Shown: piece after piece, positions 1 through 8,866 of the stretch
How the letters are laid out: each line of letters starts with the position of its first letter
Numbering within the stretch: position 1 is the stretch's first letter
Origin: Vibrio chagasii
Lineage (GTDB): Bacteria; Pseudomonadota; Gammaproteobacteria; Enterobacterales; Vibrionaceae
Direction of reading: 5' to 3'
Length of the DNA stretch: 64,000 nt
Assembly: GCF_002954585.1 (NCBI RefSeq)
Contig: NZ_MSCI01000002.1
Location: forward strand, 2,396,089-2,460,088
Program-made: the position numbers and the translations under genes
Notes under the pieces: model-generated
Told to the model about the DNA's origin: nothing
What the model saw: only the letters and a program-made list of their open reading frames with translations
The model's database searches: none

Positions 1-1035
1 ATTGAGGTGGCAACTTTCCGAGGCCACCATCAAGAGCCATCTAAAAACGTATCTGCACAATCGAAAGAAGGCATGCTATTACGCGACAACGTGTACGGCA
101 GTGTTGATGAAGATGCAGAACGTCGCGATTTCACGATCAATGCGATGTACTACAACATTGCAGACTACAGCATCCACGATTACGCAGGTGGTGTAGAAGA
201 TTTAGAAGATAAGCTAATCCGTCTAATTGGCGATCCAGAAACACGCTACCGTGAAGACCCTGTACGCATGCTGCGTGCAATGCGTTTCTCGGCGAAGCTG
301 GATTTCGATATTGAAGAAGACACCGCCGACCCAATTGAAGGCTTGGCTCACCTTCTAAAAGACATTCCAGCGGCACGTCTTTACGAAGAATCTCTAAAAC
401 TGCTTCAATCAGGCTACGGTTTAGAAACCTACCACCTGATGCGTGAATACAACCTATTCCAGCAGATGTTCCCTGCGGTAGCTGAATACTTCACTGAAGA
501 TTACGACTCACCGACTGAGCAAATGCTTGATTTGGTACTCGACTCTACCGACCTTCGTATCGAAGATGGTAAACGAGTAAACCCTGCATTCATGTTCGCC
601 GCGATTCTTTGGTATCCAATGAACAAGCTGGCAGACAAGCTTGTTGCCGAGCAAGGCATGGCGCACTATGACGCGATCATGGAAGCGAGTAACATCATTC
701 TTGATCAGCAAGTAAAATCTATTGCTATCCCTCGTCGCCACACAGCAACCATTCGCGAAGTTTGGCAACTGCAACTGCGACTACCTCGCCGCAACGGTAA
801 ACGTGCCGTTCGCCTAATGGAGCTCAACAAGTTCCGTGCTGGCTACGATTTCTTAGAGATGCGTGGCGAGATTGAAGGTGGCGAGACAAAAGAATTAGCG
901 AAATGGTGGGAGCGTTACCAGACAGCTGGTCGCAATATGCGTCAAGCAATGGCTAACGATGTAGCAGCGCCATCAAAGTCAGGTCATCGTCGCCGTAAGA
1001 CTTACCGAAACAAAAAGAGTAAGCAAGCCGAATGA
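1..1035 (+). CDS. pcnB: Poly(A) polymerase I, 5' end missing
   Basis: This gene adds poly(A) tails to RNA 3' ends, which marks transcripts for decay by exonucleases. It is cut by the window edge, and the 344 residues seen are the C-terminal three quarters. The reading frame is open from base 1, so the first in-frame start-like codon inside the window is internal. Visible family motifs are RRDFTINAMYYN (about residue 41 of the visible part), DYAGGVEDL and YREDPVRMLRAMRF, which belong to the class II nucleotidyltransferase/tRNA nucleotidyltransferase superfamily. The catalytic aspartates of the head domain lie upstream of the window. The tail is strongly basic (HRRRKTYRNKKSK), as expected of the RNA-binding C-terminus of proteobacterial PcnB and unlike CCA-adding enzymes. 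Its stop overlaps the folK start by four bases (ATGA), which implies translational coupling. Confidence 0.95.
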   Translation: MEVATFRGHHQEPSKNVSAQSKEGMLLRDNVYGSVDEDAERRDFTINAMYYNIADYSIHDYAGGVEDLEDKLIRLIGDPETRYREDPVRMLRAMRFSAKLDFDIEEDTADPIEGLAHLLKDIPAARLYEESLKLLQSGYGLETYHLMREYNLFQQMFPAVAEYFTEDYDSPTEQMLDLVLDSTDLRIEDGKRVNPAFMFAAILWYPMNKLADKLVAEQGMAHYDAIMEASNIILDQQVKSIAIPRRHTATIREVWQLQLRLPRRNGKRAVRLMELNKFRAGYDFLEMRGEIEGGETKELAKWWERYQTAGRNMRQAMANDVAAPSKSGHRRRKTYRNKKSKQAE

Positions 1036-1517
1036 TAACTGCTTATATTGCGGTCGGCAGCAACCTTGCCGACCCAGTTAGCCAAGCAAATTTGGCTATC
1101 GAAACACTAAAAAGCCTACCGCGATCAACGTTTATTGCGACCTCTCAGCTATATAGTAGCACTCCAATGGGGCCACAAAATCAACCGGACTACATCAATG
1201 CGGTAGTCGCGATTAAAACCGAATTAACGCCTATTGAACTGCTTGATTGCACTCAAAAAATCGAGTTAGAGCAAGGGCGTGTCCGTAAAGACGAACGCTG
1301 GGGACCAAGAACCTTGGATCTCGACATCGTGTTGTACGGCAATGAGGTGATCGATTCAGAGCGCTTAACCGTTCCTCATTATGGAATGAAAGAACGAGAG
1401 TTTGTACTCTACCCGCTTGCTGAAATCGCACCAAGTTTACAACTCCCTGATGGGACTGAGCTGACAGAACTACTGAAAATTGTAGATAAAAACGGGCTCA
1501 ATGTTTGGCAGCAATAG
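1032..1517 (+). CDS. folK: 6-hydroxymethyl-7,8-dihydropterin pyrophosphokinase
   Basis: FolK transfers pyrophosphate from ATP to 6-hydroxymethyl-7,8-dihydropterin, the step before dihydropteroate synthase in folate synthesis. The 161 residues match the usual family length. The signature DERWGPRTLDLDIVLYG spans about residues 87-103 and includes Asp96 and Asp98, the expected magnesium ligands. The N-terminal GSN motif (residues 9-11) is also present. The start overlaps the pcnB stop by four bases, and panB follows after a 22-base gap, so pcnB-folK-panB-panC reads as one operon. This is the same gene neighbourhood seen in enterobacteria. Nothing is missing or unusual. Confidence 0.96.
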   Translation: MITAYIAVGSNLADPVSQANLAIETLKSLPRSTFIATSQLYSSTPMGPQNQPDYINAVVAIKTELTPIELLDCTQKIELEQGRVRKDERWGPRTLDLDIVLYGNEVIDSERLTVPHYGMKEREFVLYPLAEIAPSLQLPDGTELTELLKIVDKNGLNVWQQ

Positions 1518-1539
1518 CCAGGCGCATTAAGGAAAACCA

Positions 1540-2334
1540 ATGAAAAAAGTAACCATTAACGACCTAATCAAGTGTAAACGTGAAGGCCGTAAATTCGCGA
1601 CGTCAACAGCTTACGATGCGAGCTTTGCTCAACTATTCGAAAGCCAAGAGATGCCTGTTCTGCTTGTCGGTGATTCACTGGGTATGGTTCTACAAGGCCA
1701 TAACGACACATTACCAGTAAGCGTTGAAGACATTGCTTACCACACTCGCTCTGTGCGTGCTGGTAGCCCTAACTGTCTTCTTATGGCTGACATGCCTTTC
1801 ATGAGCTACGCGACTCCAGAGCAAGCTTGTGAGAGCGCAGCAACCTTGATGCGTGCTGGCGCGAACATGGTAAAAATCGAAGGCGGAAGCTGGTTGGTTG
1901 ATACTGTGAAGATGCTAACAGAACGCGCAGTACCAGTATGTGCACACTTAGGCTTAACGCCACAATCTGTGAACATCTTTGGTGGTTACAAGGTTCAAGG
2001 TCGCGATGACGACCAAGCTGATAAAATGGTTGCTGACGCACTAGCGCTACAAAACGCAGGCGCTCAAATCGTTCTACTTGAATGTGTACCAGCTTCATTG
2101 GCAAAACGAATTACAGAAGCTTGTCACGTGCCAGTTATTGGTATTGGTGCAGGTAATGTTACCGATGGTCAGATCTTGGTTATGCATGACATGTTCGGTA
2201 TTTCTGCGAACTACATGCCGAAGTTCTCTAAGAACTTCCTAGCAGAAACAGGTGACATGCGCAAAGCAGTAGCTCTATACAAAGAAGAAGTAGAGAGCGC
2301 ACGCTTCCCTGATGATGCTCATACAATCGCTTAG
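1540..2334 (+). CDS. panB: 3-methyl-2-oxobutanoate hydroxymethyltransferase
   Basis: PanB makes ketopantoate from alpha-ketoisovalerate and methylene-tetrahydrofolate, the first committed step of pantothenate (vitamin B5) synthesis in the cytosol. The 264 residues fit the family. Recognisable elements are VGDSLGMVLQGHNDTLPV near residues 43-60, MVKIEGG around 110-116 and the ECVPA segment with the catalytic glutamate near 180. AAGGA lies about eight bases before the ATG. The gene lies between folK, whose pathway supplies the folate cofactor, and panC, which uses a later intermediate, so the cluster is coherent. The spacing to panC is only eight bases. Confidence 0.97.
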   Translation: MKKVTINDLIKCKREGRKFATSTAYDASFAQLFESQEMPVLLVGDSLGMVLQGHNDTLPVSVEDIAYHTRSVRAGSPNCLLMADMPFMSYATPEQACESAATLMRAGANMVKIEGGSWLVDTVKMLTERAVPVCAHLGLTPQSVNIFGGYKVQGRDDDQADKMVADALALQNAGAQIVLLECVPASLAKRITEACHVPVIGIGAGNVTDGQILVMHDMFGISANYMPKFSKNFLAETGDMRKAVALYKEEVESARFPDDAHTIA

Positions 2335-2342
2335 GAGTAAGT

Positions 2343-3233
2343 ATGCAAACTTTTGCTGAAATAGCGGCTCTTCGTGAGCAGATTAAACAGTTTAAGCGTG
2401 ATGGACGTACGGTTGCTTTTGTACCGACTATGGGAAACCTGCATGAAGGCCACCTTACTCTGGTAAAGAAGGCTCGTGAACTGGCAGACATCGTCGTGGT
2501 AAGCATCTTTGTTAACCCGATGCAGTTTGATCGTGCTGATGACCTGAACAACTACCCTCGCACGTTAGAGGCTGATTTAAGCAAACTAACTGGCGAAGGC
2601 GTTGAACTGGTATTTACCCCAACGCCAGAAGTGATGTACCCAGATGGTCTAGACAAACAGACGTTTGTTGAAGTACCAGGGTTATCTCACATGTTGGAAG
2701 GTGCGTCTCGTCCGGGTCACTTCCGTGGCGTTGCGACGATTGTCACTAAGCTGTTTAACATCGTTCAGCCAGATTTTGCATGCTTCGGCGAGAAAGACTT
2801 CCAGCAACTTGCTGTAATTCGCCAAATGACAACTGACTTAGCGTTAGACATTGAAATTGTAGGCGTTGCGACGGTTCGTGAAATGGACGGCTTAGCGATG
2901 AGCTCTCGCAATAGCAATCTCACTATTGATGAGCGCCAACGTGCACCGGTTCTAGCACGCACTATGCGTTGGATCAGCAGCGCAATTCGCGGTGGACGTG
3001 ATGACTACGCATCTGTGATTGAAGATGCGACAGACCAGCTTCGTGCAGCAGATCTACAGCCAGATGAAATCTTCATCTGTGATGCTAAGACTCTGCAAGC
3101 CATCACTTCAGAATCCACTCAAGCTGTAATTCTTATGTCGGCTTTCCTAGGTAAGACGCGTCTTATCGACAACCAAGTTCTCGACTTGGTAACGGAAACC
3201 AAAGAAGAAGTGAAAGAAGAAACCGCTGAGTAA
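2343..3233 (+). CDS. panC: Pantothenate synthetase
   Basis: PanC condenses pantoate with beta-alanine using ATP to make pantothenate. The 296-residue protein has the nucleotidyltransferase HIGH-type motif MGNLHEGH (residues 30-37, His34 and His37). It also has the KDFQQL segment and the MSSRNS motif that contacts ATP and pantoate. AGGAG precedes the ATG closely, overlapping the end of panB, and supports this start. The C-terminal dozen residues are mostly Glu/Lys/Val (TKEEVKEE), an extension beyond the conserved fold with no assigned role. It is the last gene of the pcnB-folK-panB-panC operon, and a rho-independent terminator follows. Confidence 0.97.
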   Translation: MQTFAEIAALREQIKQFKRDGRTVAFVPTMGNLHEGHLTLVKKARELADIVVVSIFVNPMQFDRADDLNNYPRTLEADLSKLTGEGVELVFTPTPEVMYPDGLDKQTFVEVPGLSHMLEGASRPGHFRGVATIVTKLFNIVQPDFACFGEKDFQQLAVIRQMTTDLALDIEIVGVATVREMDGLAMSSRNSNLTIDERQRAPVLARTMRWISSAIRGGRDDYASVIEDATDQLRAADLQPDEIFICDAKTLQAITSESTQAVILMSAFLGKTRLIDNQVLDLVTETKEEVKEETAE

Positions 3234-3267
3234 TCACGTTCTTCTCTAAGCACAAATAAAAGAGACA

Positions 3268-3300
3268 AAAAAAGGTCGATGTAATATCGACCTTTTTCTT
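3268..3300 (+). terminator. Rho-independent terminator after panC
   Basis: An AAAGGTCGAT / ATCGACCTTT stem with a four-base loop is flanked by A-rich and T-rich runs. It sits between the convergent panC and yadH genes, so it can serve both directions. Confidence 0.85.
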
Positions 3301-3325
3301 TGCCTGCAATTTAGGGGCGTCGGAG

Positions 3326-4096
3326 TTAGCTGCGTAAGCCTATGCCCTTAGTCACTAAGTAATGTGCAATGCCATACAGCACAACGATAAACACACCTAG
3401 AACGCCAAACGACGTCACAATACCCACGTCAGACACACCCAAGAAGCCATATCTAAACGCATTCACCATGTAGACGATAGGGTTCAACTTCGACACACCC
3501 TGCCAAAACTCAGGCAACAGGCTAATCGAGTAGAACACACCACCAAGATAAGTAAGCGGCGTCAGAATGAAGGTGGGGATAATTGAGATATCATCAAAAG
3601 TGCGTGCAAATACCGCGTTGATAAGGCCACCTAACGCAAATACCACTGACGTAAGGAAAACCGTCGCAATGATCACGCCCCAGTGATCAACTTGAAGATC
3701 AACGAAGAACAGAGAAACAAAGGTCACGATAGTACCGACCAATAGGCCGCGCACCACACCACCCATCACGAAACCAGCGATAATTACATAGTTCGGCACC
3801 GGTGCAACCAGCAGTTCTTCAATGTTCTTTTGGAATTTGGCACTAAAAAATGATGAAGCCACATTCGAGTACGAGTTAGTGATTACCGACATCATGATCA
3901 GACCCGGCACTATGTATTCCATGTAGCTAAAGCCGTTCATCTCACCGATTCGTGCACCAATCAGGTTACCAAAGATGATGAAGTAGAGCGTCATAGTAAT
4001 TGCAGGCGGAACCAGCGTTTGCACCCAAATACGAGTAAAACGGTTGATCTCTTTGGTCAGTAAGCTGCGAAAAGCAGTCCAATATAGGCTGTACAT
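3326..4096 (-). CDS. yadH: ABC-2 type exporter permease YadH
   Basis: This is the inner-membrane permease partner of YadG; the pair is a two-gene ABC-2 exporter of unknown substrate. The 256 residues align from end to end with E. coli YadH as I recall it, including RIWVQTLVPP, IVPGLIMMSVITN, EELLVAPVP and LTPLTYLGGVFYS. Six hydrophobic stretches fit six transmembrane helices. The frame extends a few codons further upstream, but the ATG used here has GAGGGGAG eight bases before it and lies one base after the yadG stop, so translation is probably coupled. The order yadG-yadH on one strand, convergent with panC, is as in enterobacteria apart from orientation. Confidence 0.93.
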   Translation of the reverse strand: MYSLYWTAFRSLLTKEINRFTRIWVQTLVPPAITMTLYFIIFGNLIGARIGEMNGFSYMEYIVPGLIMMSVITNSYSNVASSFFSAKFQKNIEELLVAPVPNYVIIAGFVMGGVVRGLLVGTIVTFVSLFFVDLQVDHWGVIIATVFLTSVVFALGGLINAVFARTFDDISIIPTFILTPLTYLGGVFYSISLLPEFWQGVSKLNPIVYMVNAFRYGFLGVSDVGIVTSFGVLGVFIVVLYGIAHYLVTKGIGLRS

Positions 4097-4097
4097 A

Positions 4098-5015
4098 CTA
4101 TTTACTCCCCTCACGCACGATGCTTACAAATAGTTCTTCTAGACGGTTGGCTTTGTTACGCATCGAGAGGACTTTCACATTCTGCTCACTCAACTGAGCA
4201 AAGATGGTGTTCAAACCTAGGTTCTTATCAATTTCGATCTCTAAAGAACCATTAACCAAGACTTGGTTATTTACGCCCTCTAACTTAGGTTGTGCAGCTC
4301 CCTCCTCCAGATCAAGGATAAAGGTTTCCGCACTCAGCTTACCTAGTAGTGCCTTCATGGTGGTGTTTTCAATCAACTCCCCACGATTAATGATGCCGAT
4401 GTTACGACACAACATTTCCGCTTCTTCTAAGTAGTGCGTGGTCAAGATAATGGTAATGCCCTGCTTCTCATTGATCTCTTTGAGGAATTCCCACATAGAG
4501 CGGCGCAGTTCAATATCAACACCAGCCGTAGGTTCATCAAGAATTAACAGTTGCGGCTCATGCATCAGAGCACGCGCAATCATCAAGCGACGCTTCATAC
4601 CACCAGATAAGTTACGTGCACGTTCGCCGCGTTTTTCCCACAAATCGAGTTGAGATAGGTATTTTTTCGCTCGCTCTTTTGCCAGTGCTTTAGGTACACC
4701 GTAGTAACCCGCTTGCTGCAAAACGATCTGCTCAACCGTTTCAAACGGGTTGAAGTTAAACTCTTGAGGAACTAAGCCTAGGTTTTGCTTTGCCAGCTCC
4801 AGATCGGTATCAATGTCGTAGCCGAATACCTTGACCTTGCCAGAGGTTTTATTTACTAACGAAGAGATAACGCCAATGGTGGTGGACTTGCCCGCACCAT
4901 TTGGACCAAGTAGCGCATAAAAGTCACCTTTTGCTACCTGTAAACTGATGCCTTTAAGTGCCTCGAAGCCACCCGCATAAGTTTTTCTTAATTGCTCAAT
5001 TTCTAATGCATACAT
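4098..5015 (-). CDS. yadG: ABC transporter ATP-binding protein YadG
   Basis: YadG is the ATPase of the YadGH exporter; the cargo is unknown. With this start, Walker A (GPNGAGKS) is at residues 37-44. The ABC signature LSGGMKRRL and Walker B LLILDEPTAGVD follow, then the H-loop TTHYLEEAEML. The C-terminal third is the regulatory extension common to this subfamily. The start is uncertain. An ATG five codons upstream (first base 5030) is also in frame, and neither has a good Shine-Dalgarno sequence. The shorter form begins MYALEIEQL and aligns better with E. coli YadG. Confidence 0.93.
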   Translation of the reverse strand: MYALEIEQLRKTYAGGFEALKGISLQVAKGDFYALLGPNGAGKSTTIGVISSLVNKTSGKVKVFGYDIDTDLELAKQNLGLVPQEFNFNPFETVEQIVLQQAGYYGVPKALAKERAKKYLSQLDLWEKRGERARNLSGGMKRRLMIARALMHEPQLLILDEPTAGVDIELRRSMWEFLKEINEKQGITIILTTHYLEEAEMLCRNIGIINRGELIENTTMKALLGKLSAETFILDLEEGAAQPKLEGVNNQVLVNGSLEIEIDKNLGLNTIFAQLSEQNVKVLSMRNKANRLEELFVSIVREGSK

Positions 5016-5341
5016 AGAGATGATTGCCATTTGCTATAAATAGTGTGGTTAGCCGGACAGGATGAAGAGAACGAAACCTGAAATGAACCAATTGAACTAG
5101 CTCAAGATAATGTACGCGGCCATTTTGCAAACAAGTTTATCGTTGAATGACGATGAATACAAATATCGATTAGCGGTTTCGTTATAAAACTTAAAAGAGC
5201 TAAGGCTGCATAAAGCTCTATTTCGTGTATCACAGATAAAAAAATACCGCTAAGACATTCACTTAGCGGTACTTCCCGTTATTAGAAACTCATGACCAAC
5301 ATTGATAGCTATTGTTCAGTCACAGTGAATTAATAAGAGTA
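5016..5341. other. Non-coding gap between yadG and the SulP gene
   Basis: About 325 bases separate two minus-strand genes. It holds the SulP terminator at its low-coordinate end and presumably the yadG promoter. I see no further gene or repeat in it. Confidence 0.6.
5235..5271 (-). terminator. Rho-independent terminator of the SulP gene
   Basis: On the minus strand TACCGCTAAG pairs with CTTAGCGGTA around a short loop and is followed by seven T residues. It lies about 70 bases after the SulP stop codon. Confidence 0.85.
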
Positions 5342-7015
5342 TTAAACCGATTCAAATTGGTGTTCGTCTCTCTCAACGTAGCTGGTCGCAGCTGTCAAAG
5401 CTTCATAACGGAAGCGATATGTGTTCGATTCCGGTACTAAATCAATTACGTGGAACTTCTCCAGCTGTTGACGCGTATTCTCGTTAGGACACAGCAAGTA
5501 CACCTCACATTGAGAGTCTAACGCATCCTTGATTGCATTCTCTAGCGCGAGACCAACCGTAACATCAATCATAGGTACATCGGTTAAGTCTAAAATCATC
5601 GCTTCGTAATCAGAAATGCTCGAGTGTTGACGTGAAATTGCCTTTGAGACACTGAAAATCATCGGCCCTGACAGATAGAAGAACAACACTTTGCCATTAG
5701 CATTATCAAGCAGTTGGCGTTCACTATCAGTCAATGGAATATCGTCTTCATCGTCCCCATCACTAATAGCTTTAACTTGTCTTGCTTGCTCGCGACTTAG
5801 CCTTTCAATGATCAGAATATTCGAGATAAATACACCGAGTCCAACCGCTATGATCAGGTCAACGAATACGGTCAATAGCATTACACCGTACATCACGCCC
5901 ATACCAGCATAACTTACTTTGTGTGCTCGCTGGATGAAGCTCCAATCAAGAATGTTGAAACCAACATACATAGCAATACCAGCTAGAACAGCCATAGGGA
6001 TGGGTTCGGTTAACCCACCAGCAACCAATACCACAAGCGCTAATACTAGAGCTCGAATCACACCAGAAAGCGGAGAGCGTGCGCCTACCTGAATATTGGT
6101 CACAGTACCCATGGTCGCACCCGCACCTGGCAACGCACCAAACAAGCCCGAGAGCATATTTGCAATACCTTGACCACGCAGTTCTTTATCAGAGTCATGC
6201 TCTTTACGAGTCAATGAGTCCCCAATAACAGCAGTCAAAAGCGTATCAATACAACCTAATGTACCAAGTACCAAGGCATCGATAACCATAGTCGTGAATT
6301 GTTCAGCGCTGATAGTAGGGACAACAAGAGAAGGTAGACCTGCTGGGATTTCACCAATACGGCGAATAGAATCGGTATCGAAGAAGATAACGGACAACAG
6401 AGTGACGGCCACTAACGCGACCAATTGCGCCGGTACATATTTACGAAACTTAGCCGGGAAACCAAACAGAATACCGAGTGTCAGTGCACCTAGAAATAGC
6501 TCACTCACTTTTAGGTTTGCTAGCGTATCAGGCAAAGCAGAGAGCGTGCCCATTACACCACCGGATGGAGCTGCATGTCCTAACAATGGAGACAGCTGCA
6601 AGATGATCAAAATAACGCCAATACCCGACATAAACCCGGAGATCACGCTATATGGCATCAAAGTAACGTATTTTCCTAGCTTTAACGTGCCAAGTAATAT
6701 CTGAAATGCACCAGCCATCATCACAACAGTAAAGGTCATGGCCATGCCCGTTTCAGGATATTTAGCCACCATACTCGTCATTACGGCAGTCATGATCACC
6801 GTCATCGGGCCGGTAGGTTCAGAAATCAAACTGCTCGAACCGCCAAACAATGCTGCAAATAGACCAACCATAATGGCGCCCCACAAGCCAGCTTCAGCTC
6901 CCGCGCCAGAAGCAACACCAAATGCCAACGCTAAAGGTAGCGAGATGATGGCTGTAGTCACACCGCCAAACATATCCCCTTTTAGATTGATATCCGTAAA
7001 ACGACTTCCAAACAA
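5342..7015 (-). CDS. SulP family anion (probably bicarbonate) transporter with STAS domain
   Basis: This is an inner-membrane SulP/SLC26 anion transporter. About the first 400 residues are hydrophobic helices, beginning DMFGGVTTAIISLPLALAFG, the typical SulP opening. A cytoplasmic STAS domain follows at about 445-545, including LDLTDVPMID. The start chosen is TTG: AGGAAGG lies six bases before it, whereas the longer reading frame would start at an ATG 39 bases upstream with no ribosome binding site. This gives 557 residues. It is transcribed divergently from a beta-carbonic anhydrase gene. SulP proteins paired with carbonic anhydrase are commonly taken to be Na+/bicarbonate importers (BicA type), so inorganic carbon uptake is the likely role. 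Sulfate or another anion cannot be excluded from sequence alone. Confidence 0.88.
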   Translation of the reverse strand: MFGSRFTDINLKGDMFGGVTTAIISLPLALAFGVASGAGAEAGLWGAIMVGLFAALFGGSSSLISEPTGPMTVIMTAVMTSMVAKYPETGMAMTFTVVMMAGAFQILLGTLKLGKYVTLMPYSVISGFMSGIGVILIILQLSPLLGHAAPSGGVMGTLSALPDTLANLKVSELFLGALTLGILFGFPAKFRKYVPAQLVALVAVTLLSVIFFDTDSIRRIGEIPAGLPSLVVPTISAEQFTTMVIDALVLGTLGCIDTLLTAVIGDSLTRKEHDSDKELRGQGIANMLSGLFGALPGAGATMGTVTNIQVGARSPLSGVIRALVLALVVLVAGGLTEPIPMAVLAGIAMYVGFNILDWSFIQRAHKVSYAGMGVMYGVMLLTVFVDLIIAVGLGVFISNILIIERLSREQARQVKAISDGDDEDDIPLTDSERQLLDNANGKVLFFYLSGPMIFSVSKAISRQHSSISDYEAMILDLTDVPMIDVTVGLALENAIKDALDSQCEVYLLCPNENTRQQLEKFHVIDLVPESNTYRFRYEALTAATSYVERDEHQFESV

Positions 7016-7259
7016 AACACACCTTCCTGATGATGAAATGACAAACCTTATCACTTTAACAAATGTATCAAGTGTTCAGAAAGTGTTAATTCAATCACAT
7101 TATTCATGTCTTATAACCGGATCATTGATAGTTAGCTAAGTTTATGATTTTCCGTACTAGAACACGTCAGATGAGTACATTTTGACGCAGTTTTTACGAG
7201 ATTGAATTTGTAACATTGTGTATAGTGAAGCATCTTAATTGAGGGATGTAAGAAGCAAG
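7016..7259. other. Divergent promoter region of the SulP and carbonic anhydrase genes
   Basis: This A/T-rich gap of about 240 bases must hold both promoters. No operator I can name with confidence is present. Confidence 0.5.
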
Positions 7260-7928
7260 ATGCCAGAAATAAAACAGCTTTTTGAGAACAATTCCAAATG
7301 GTCTGAAGAAATTCGCTCTGAAAGACCTGAGTATTTTACAACGCTTGAAGAGGGTCAAAGCCCAGGTTTTCTATGGATAGGCTGTTCAGATAGCCGAGTT
7401 CCAGCCGAGCGCCTGACTGGCTTATATTCTGGAGAACTGTTTGTTCACCGAAACGTGGCCAACCAAGTGGTTCATACCGACCTAAACTGCCTATCTGTCG
7501 TTCAGTACGCAGTGGATGTACTTAAAGTGAAACACATTATTGTTTGTGGTCACTACGGTTGTGGCGGTGTTAATGCAGCAATTGATAATCCAAAACTTGG
7601 CCTTATCAACAACTGGCTACTTCACATTCGTGATAACTACCTAAAATACCGCAAAGAAATCGAAGCACTTCCACGCGAGCAGTGGGGTGATAAGCTTTGT
7701 GAGATTAACGTCGCAGAACAGGTTTACAACCTAGGTAACTCAACCATTATGCAAAGTGCATGGGAACGCGGCCAAGAGGTTGAGATCCACGGTGTGGTAT
7801 ATGGCATTGGCGATGGCAAGTTACAAGACCTTGGTGTACGTTGCTCAAGTATCGACACATTAGAGAGCAGCCACATTGAGGCATTAAATAAAATCTTAAC
7901 GACGCCTCTTCTTAGTCAACAAGGCTAA
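7260..7928 (+). CDS. can: Beta-class carbonic anhydrase
   Basis: The enzyme interconverts CO2 and bicarbonate in the cytosol, supplying bicarbonate for biotin carboxylases and pH balance. The 222 residues match E. coli Can closely. Zinc ligands are Cys42 and Asp44 (CSDSR), His98 and Cys101 (GHYGC). Trp39 and Arg64, with the Val47 region, are the residues that form the allosteric bicarbonate pocket of type II beta enzymes. A TTG seven codons upstream is also in frame. The ATG used here gives the family's length and N-terminus, but has only a weak AAGAAG upstream. The gene is divergent from the SulP transporter gene and convergent with hpt. Confidence 0.95.
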   Translation: MPEIKQLFENNSKWSEEIRSERPEYFTTLEEGQSPGFLWIGCSDSRVPAERLTGLYSGELFVHRNVANQVVHTDLNCLSVVQYAVDVLKVKHIIVCGHYGCGGVNAAIDNPKLGLINNWLLHIRDNYLKYRKEIEALPREQWGDKLCEINVAEQVYNLGNSTIMQSAWERGQEVEIHGVVYGIGDGKLQDLGVRCSSIDTLESSHIEALNKILTTPLLSQQG

Positions 7929-7945
7929 TTATCTCTATCGAATAC

Positions 7946-7972
7946 AAAAAGCCCGCATCAAGCGGGCTTTTT
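7946..7972. terminator. Bidirectional terminator between can and hpt
   Basis: AAAAAGCCCGC and GCGGGCTTTTT form a perfect 11-bp stem with a five-base loop. It lies in the gap between the convergent can and hpt genes and can stop transcripts from both sides. Confidence 0.92.
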
Positions 7973-7999
7973 AATGTCTTGTATCGGCAAGTGTCGTGA

Positions 8000-8530
8000 T
8001 TACTCTTGCGGTACCACTTTACCAATGTATGGCAGGTGACGGTATTTTTGAGCGTAGTCGATACCAACACCAACAACGAACTCATCTGGGATTTCGAAAC
8101 CAATCCACTTCGTATCAACTTCAACTTCACGACGTGAAGGTTTGTCTAGCAGTGTACAGATCTCGATAGATTTAGGGCCACGTAGGCTCAAGATCTCTTT
8201 TACCTTAGTCAGTGTGTTACCAGTATCGATGATATCTTCTACAAGCAGAACGTCTTTACCTTGGATATCGTCATCCAGGTCTTTCAAGATACGAACATCA
8301 CGTGAGCTTTCCATGTTGTTGCCGTAGCTAGACGCGGTCATGAAATCAACTTGGTGAGTTAAATCGATAGCACGAGCAAGATCCGCCATAAAGACAAACG
8401 ATCCACGTAATAAGCCAACTAAAACTAGATCTTCACTGCCTTTGTAGTGTTCCGTGATCTGTTTGCCTAGTTCGTTCACTCGATCCTGAACTTCCTGCTC
8501 AGAGATCATGACTTCAACTGTATGCTTCAT
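8000..8530 (-). CDS. hpt: Hypoxanthine phosphoribosyltransferase
   Basis: Hpt salvages hypoxanthine (and more weakly guanine) to IMP/GMP using PRPP in the cytosol. The PRPP-binding signature VLLVEDIIDTGNTL is clear near the middle of the 176 residues. The GLLRGSFVFMADLAR loop precedes it and the EFVVGVGIDYAQKYR segment follows. The frame is open 17 codons further upstream. I chose the ATG with GAGAG seven bases before it, because its product MKHTVEVMIS fits the family N-terminus. It is divergent from the quorum-sensing regulator gene, the arrangement found across vibrios. Confidence 0.94.
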   Translation of the reverse strand: MKHTVEVMISEQEVQDRVNELGKQITEHYKGSEDLVLVGLLRGSFVFMADLARAIDLTHQVDFMTASSYGNNMESSRDVRILKDLDDDIQGKDVLLVEDIIDTGNTLTKVKEILSLRGPKSIEICTLLDKPSRREVEVDTKWIGFEIPDEFVVGVGIDYAQKYRHLPYIGKVVPQE

Positions 8531-8866
8531 ACTGCTCTCATTTTGTTTGGTGATTGCGACAAGTGTAGACAGTTTTGCCATTAGCGCCGCTCAATTTTGT
8601 GCGTAAGTCTAGCACTGCTCAAATACCCACACCACCTTATGGTTCGAATTTACTGTCAGATTATCAACGAAATGTGCACTTATGCCTTGTACGATAGTCA
8701 CCTTCTTTCACATCAATGTGGATCACGCTTTATGGATCAAGTTTGATGTAACTGTCTATTAAATAAGCTCAAAGGATTGACCATTCGCATATGCACCATT
8801 ACACTCATCTTGGCTTAAATAATAATAAAATCATTAATATAAAAAATCGTTGGCAAGGAAAATAAA
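8531..8866. other. Divergent regulatory region of hpt and the LuxR/HapR-type gene
   Basis: This gap of 336 bases holds both promoters. The 50 bases before the regulator start are extremely A/T-rich (8817-8848, with interrupted TTAATA/AATAAT motifs). That resembles the TTATTGATAA-type sites bound by LuxR/SmcR proteins and so could be an autorepression site; this is inference. The Qrr pairing site at its end is listed separately. Confidence 0.5.
8849..8859 (+). promoter_or_regulatory. Probable Qrr sRNA pairing site overlapping the ribosome binding site
   Basis: GTTGGCAAGGA overlaps the Shine-Dalgarno AAGGA, seven bases before the ATG. The conserved Qrr core known from vibrios contains CCTAGCCAAC. 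It would pair with GTTGGC and AGG here, with one mismatch between them. In other vibrios Qrr1-5 with Hfq block translation of this regulator at low cell density. The Qrr sequence is recalled, not present in this window. Confidence 0.6.
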
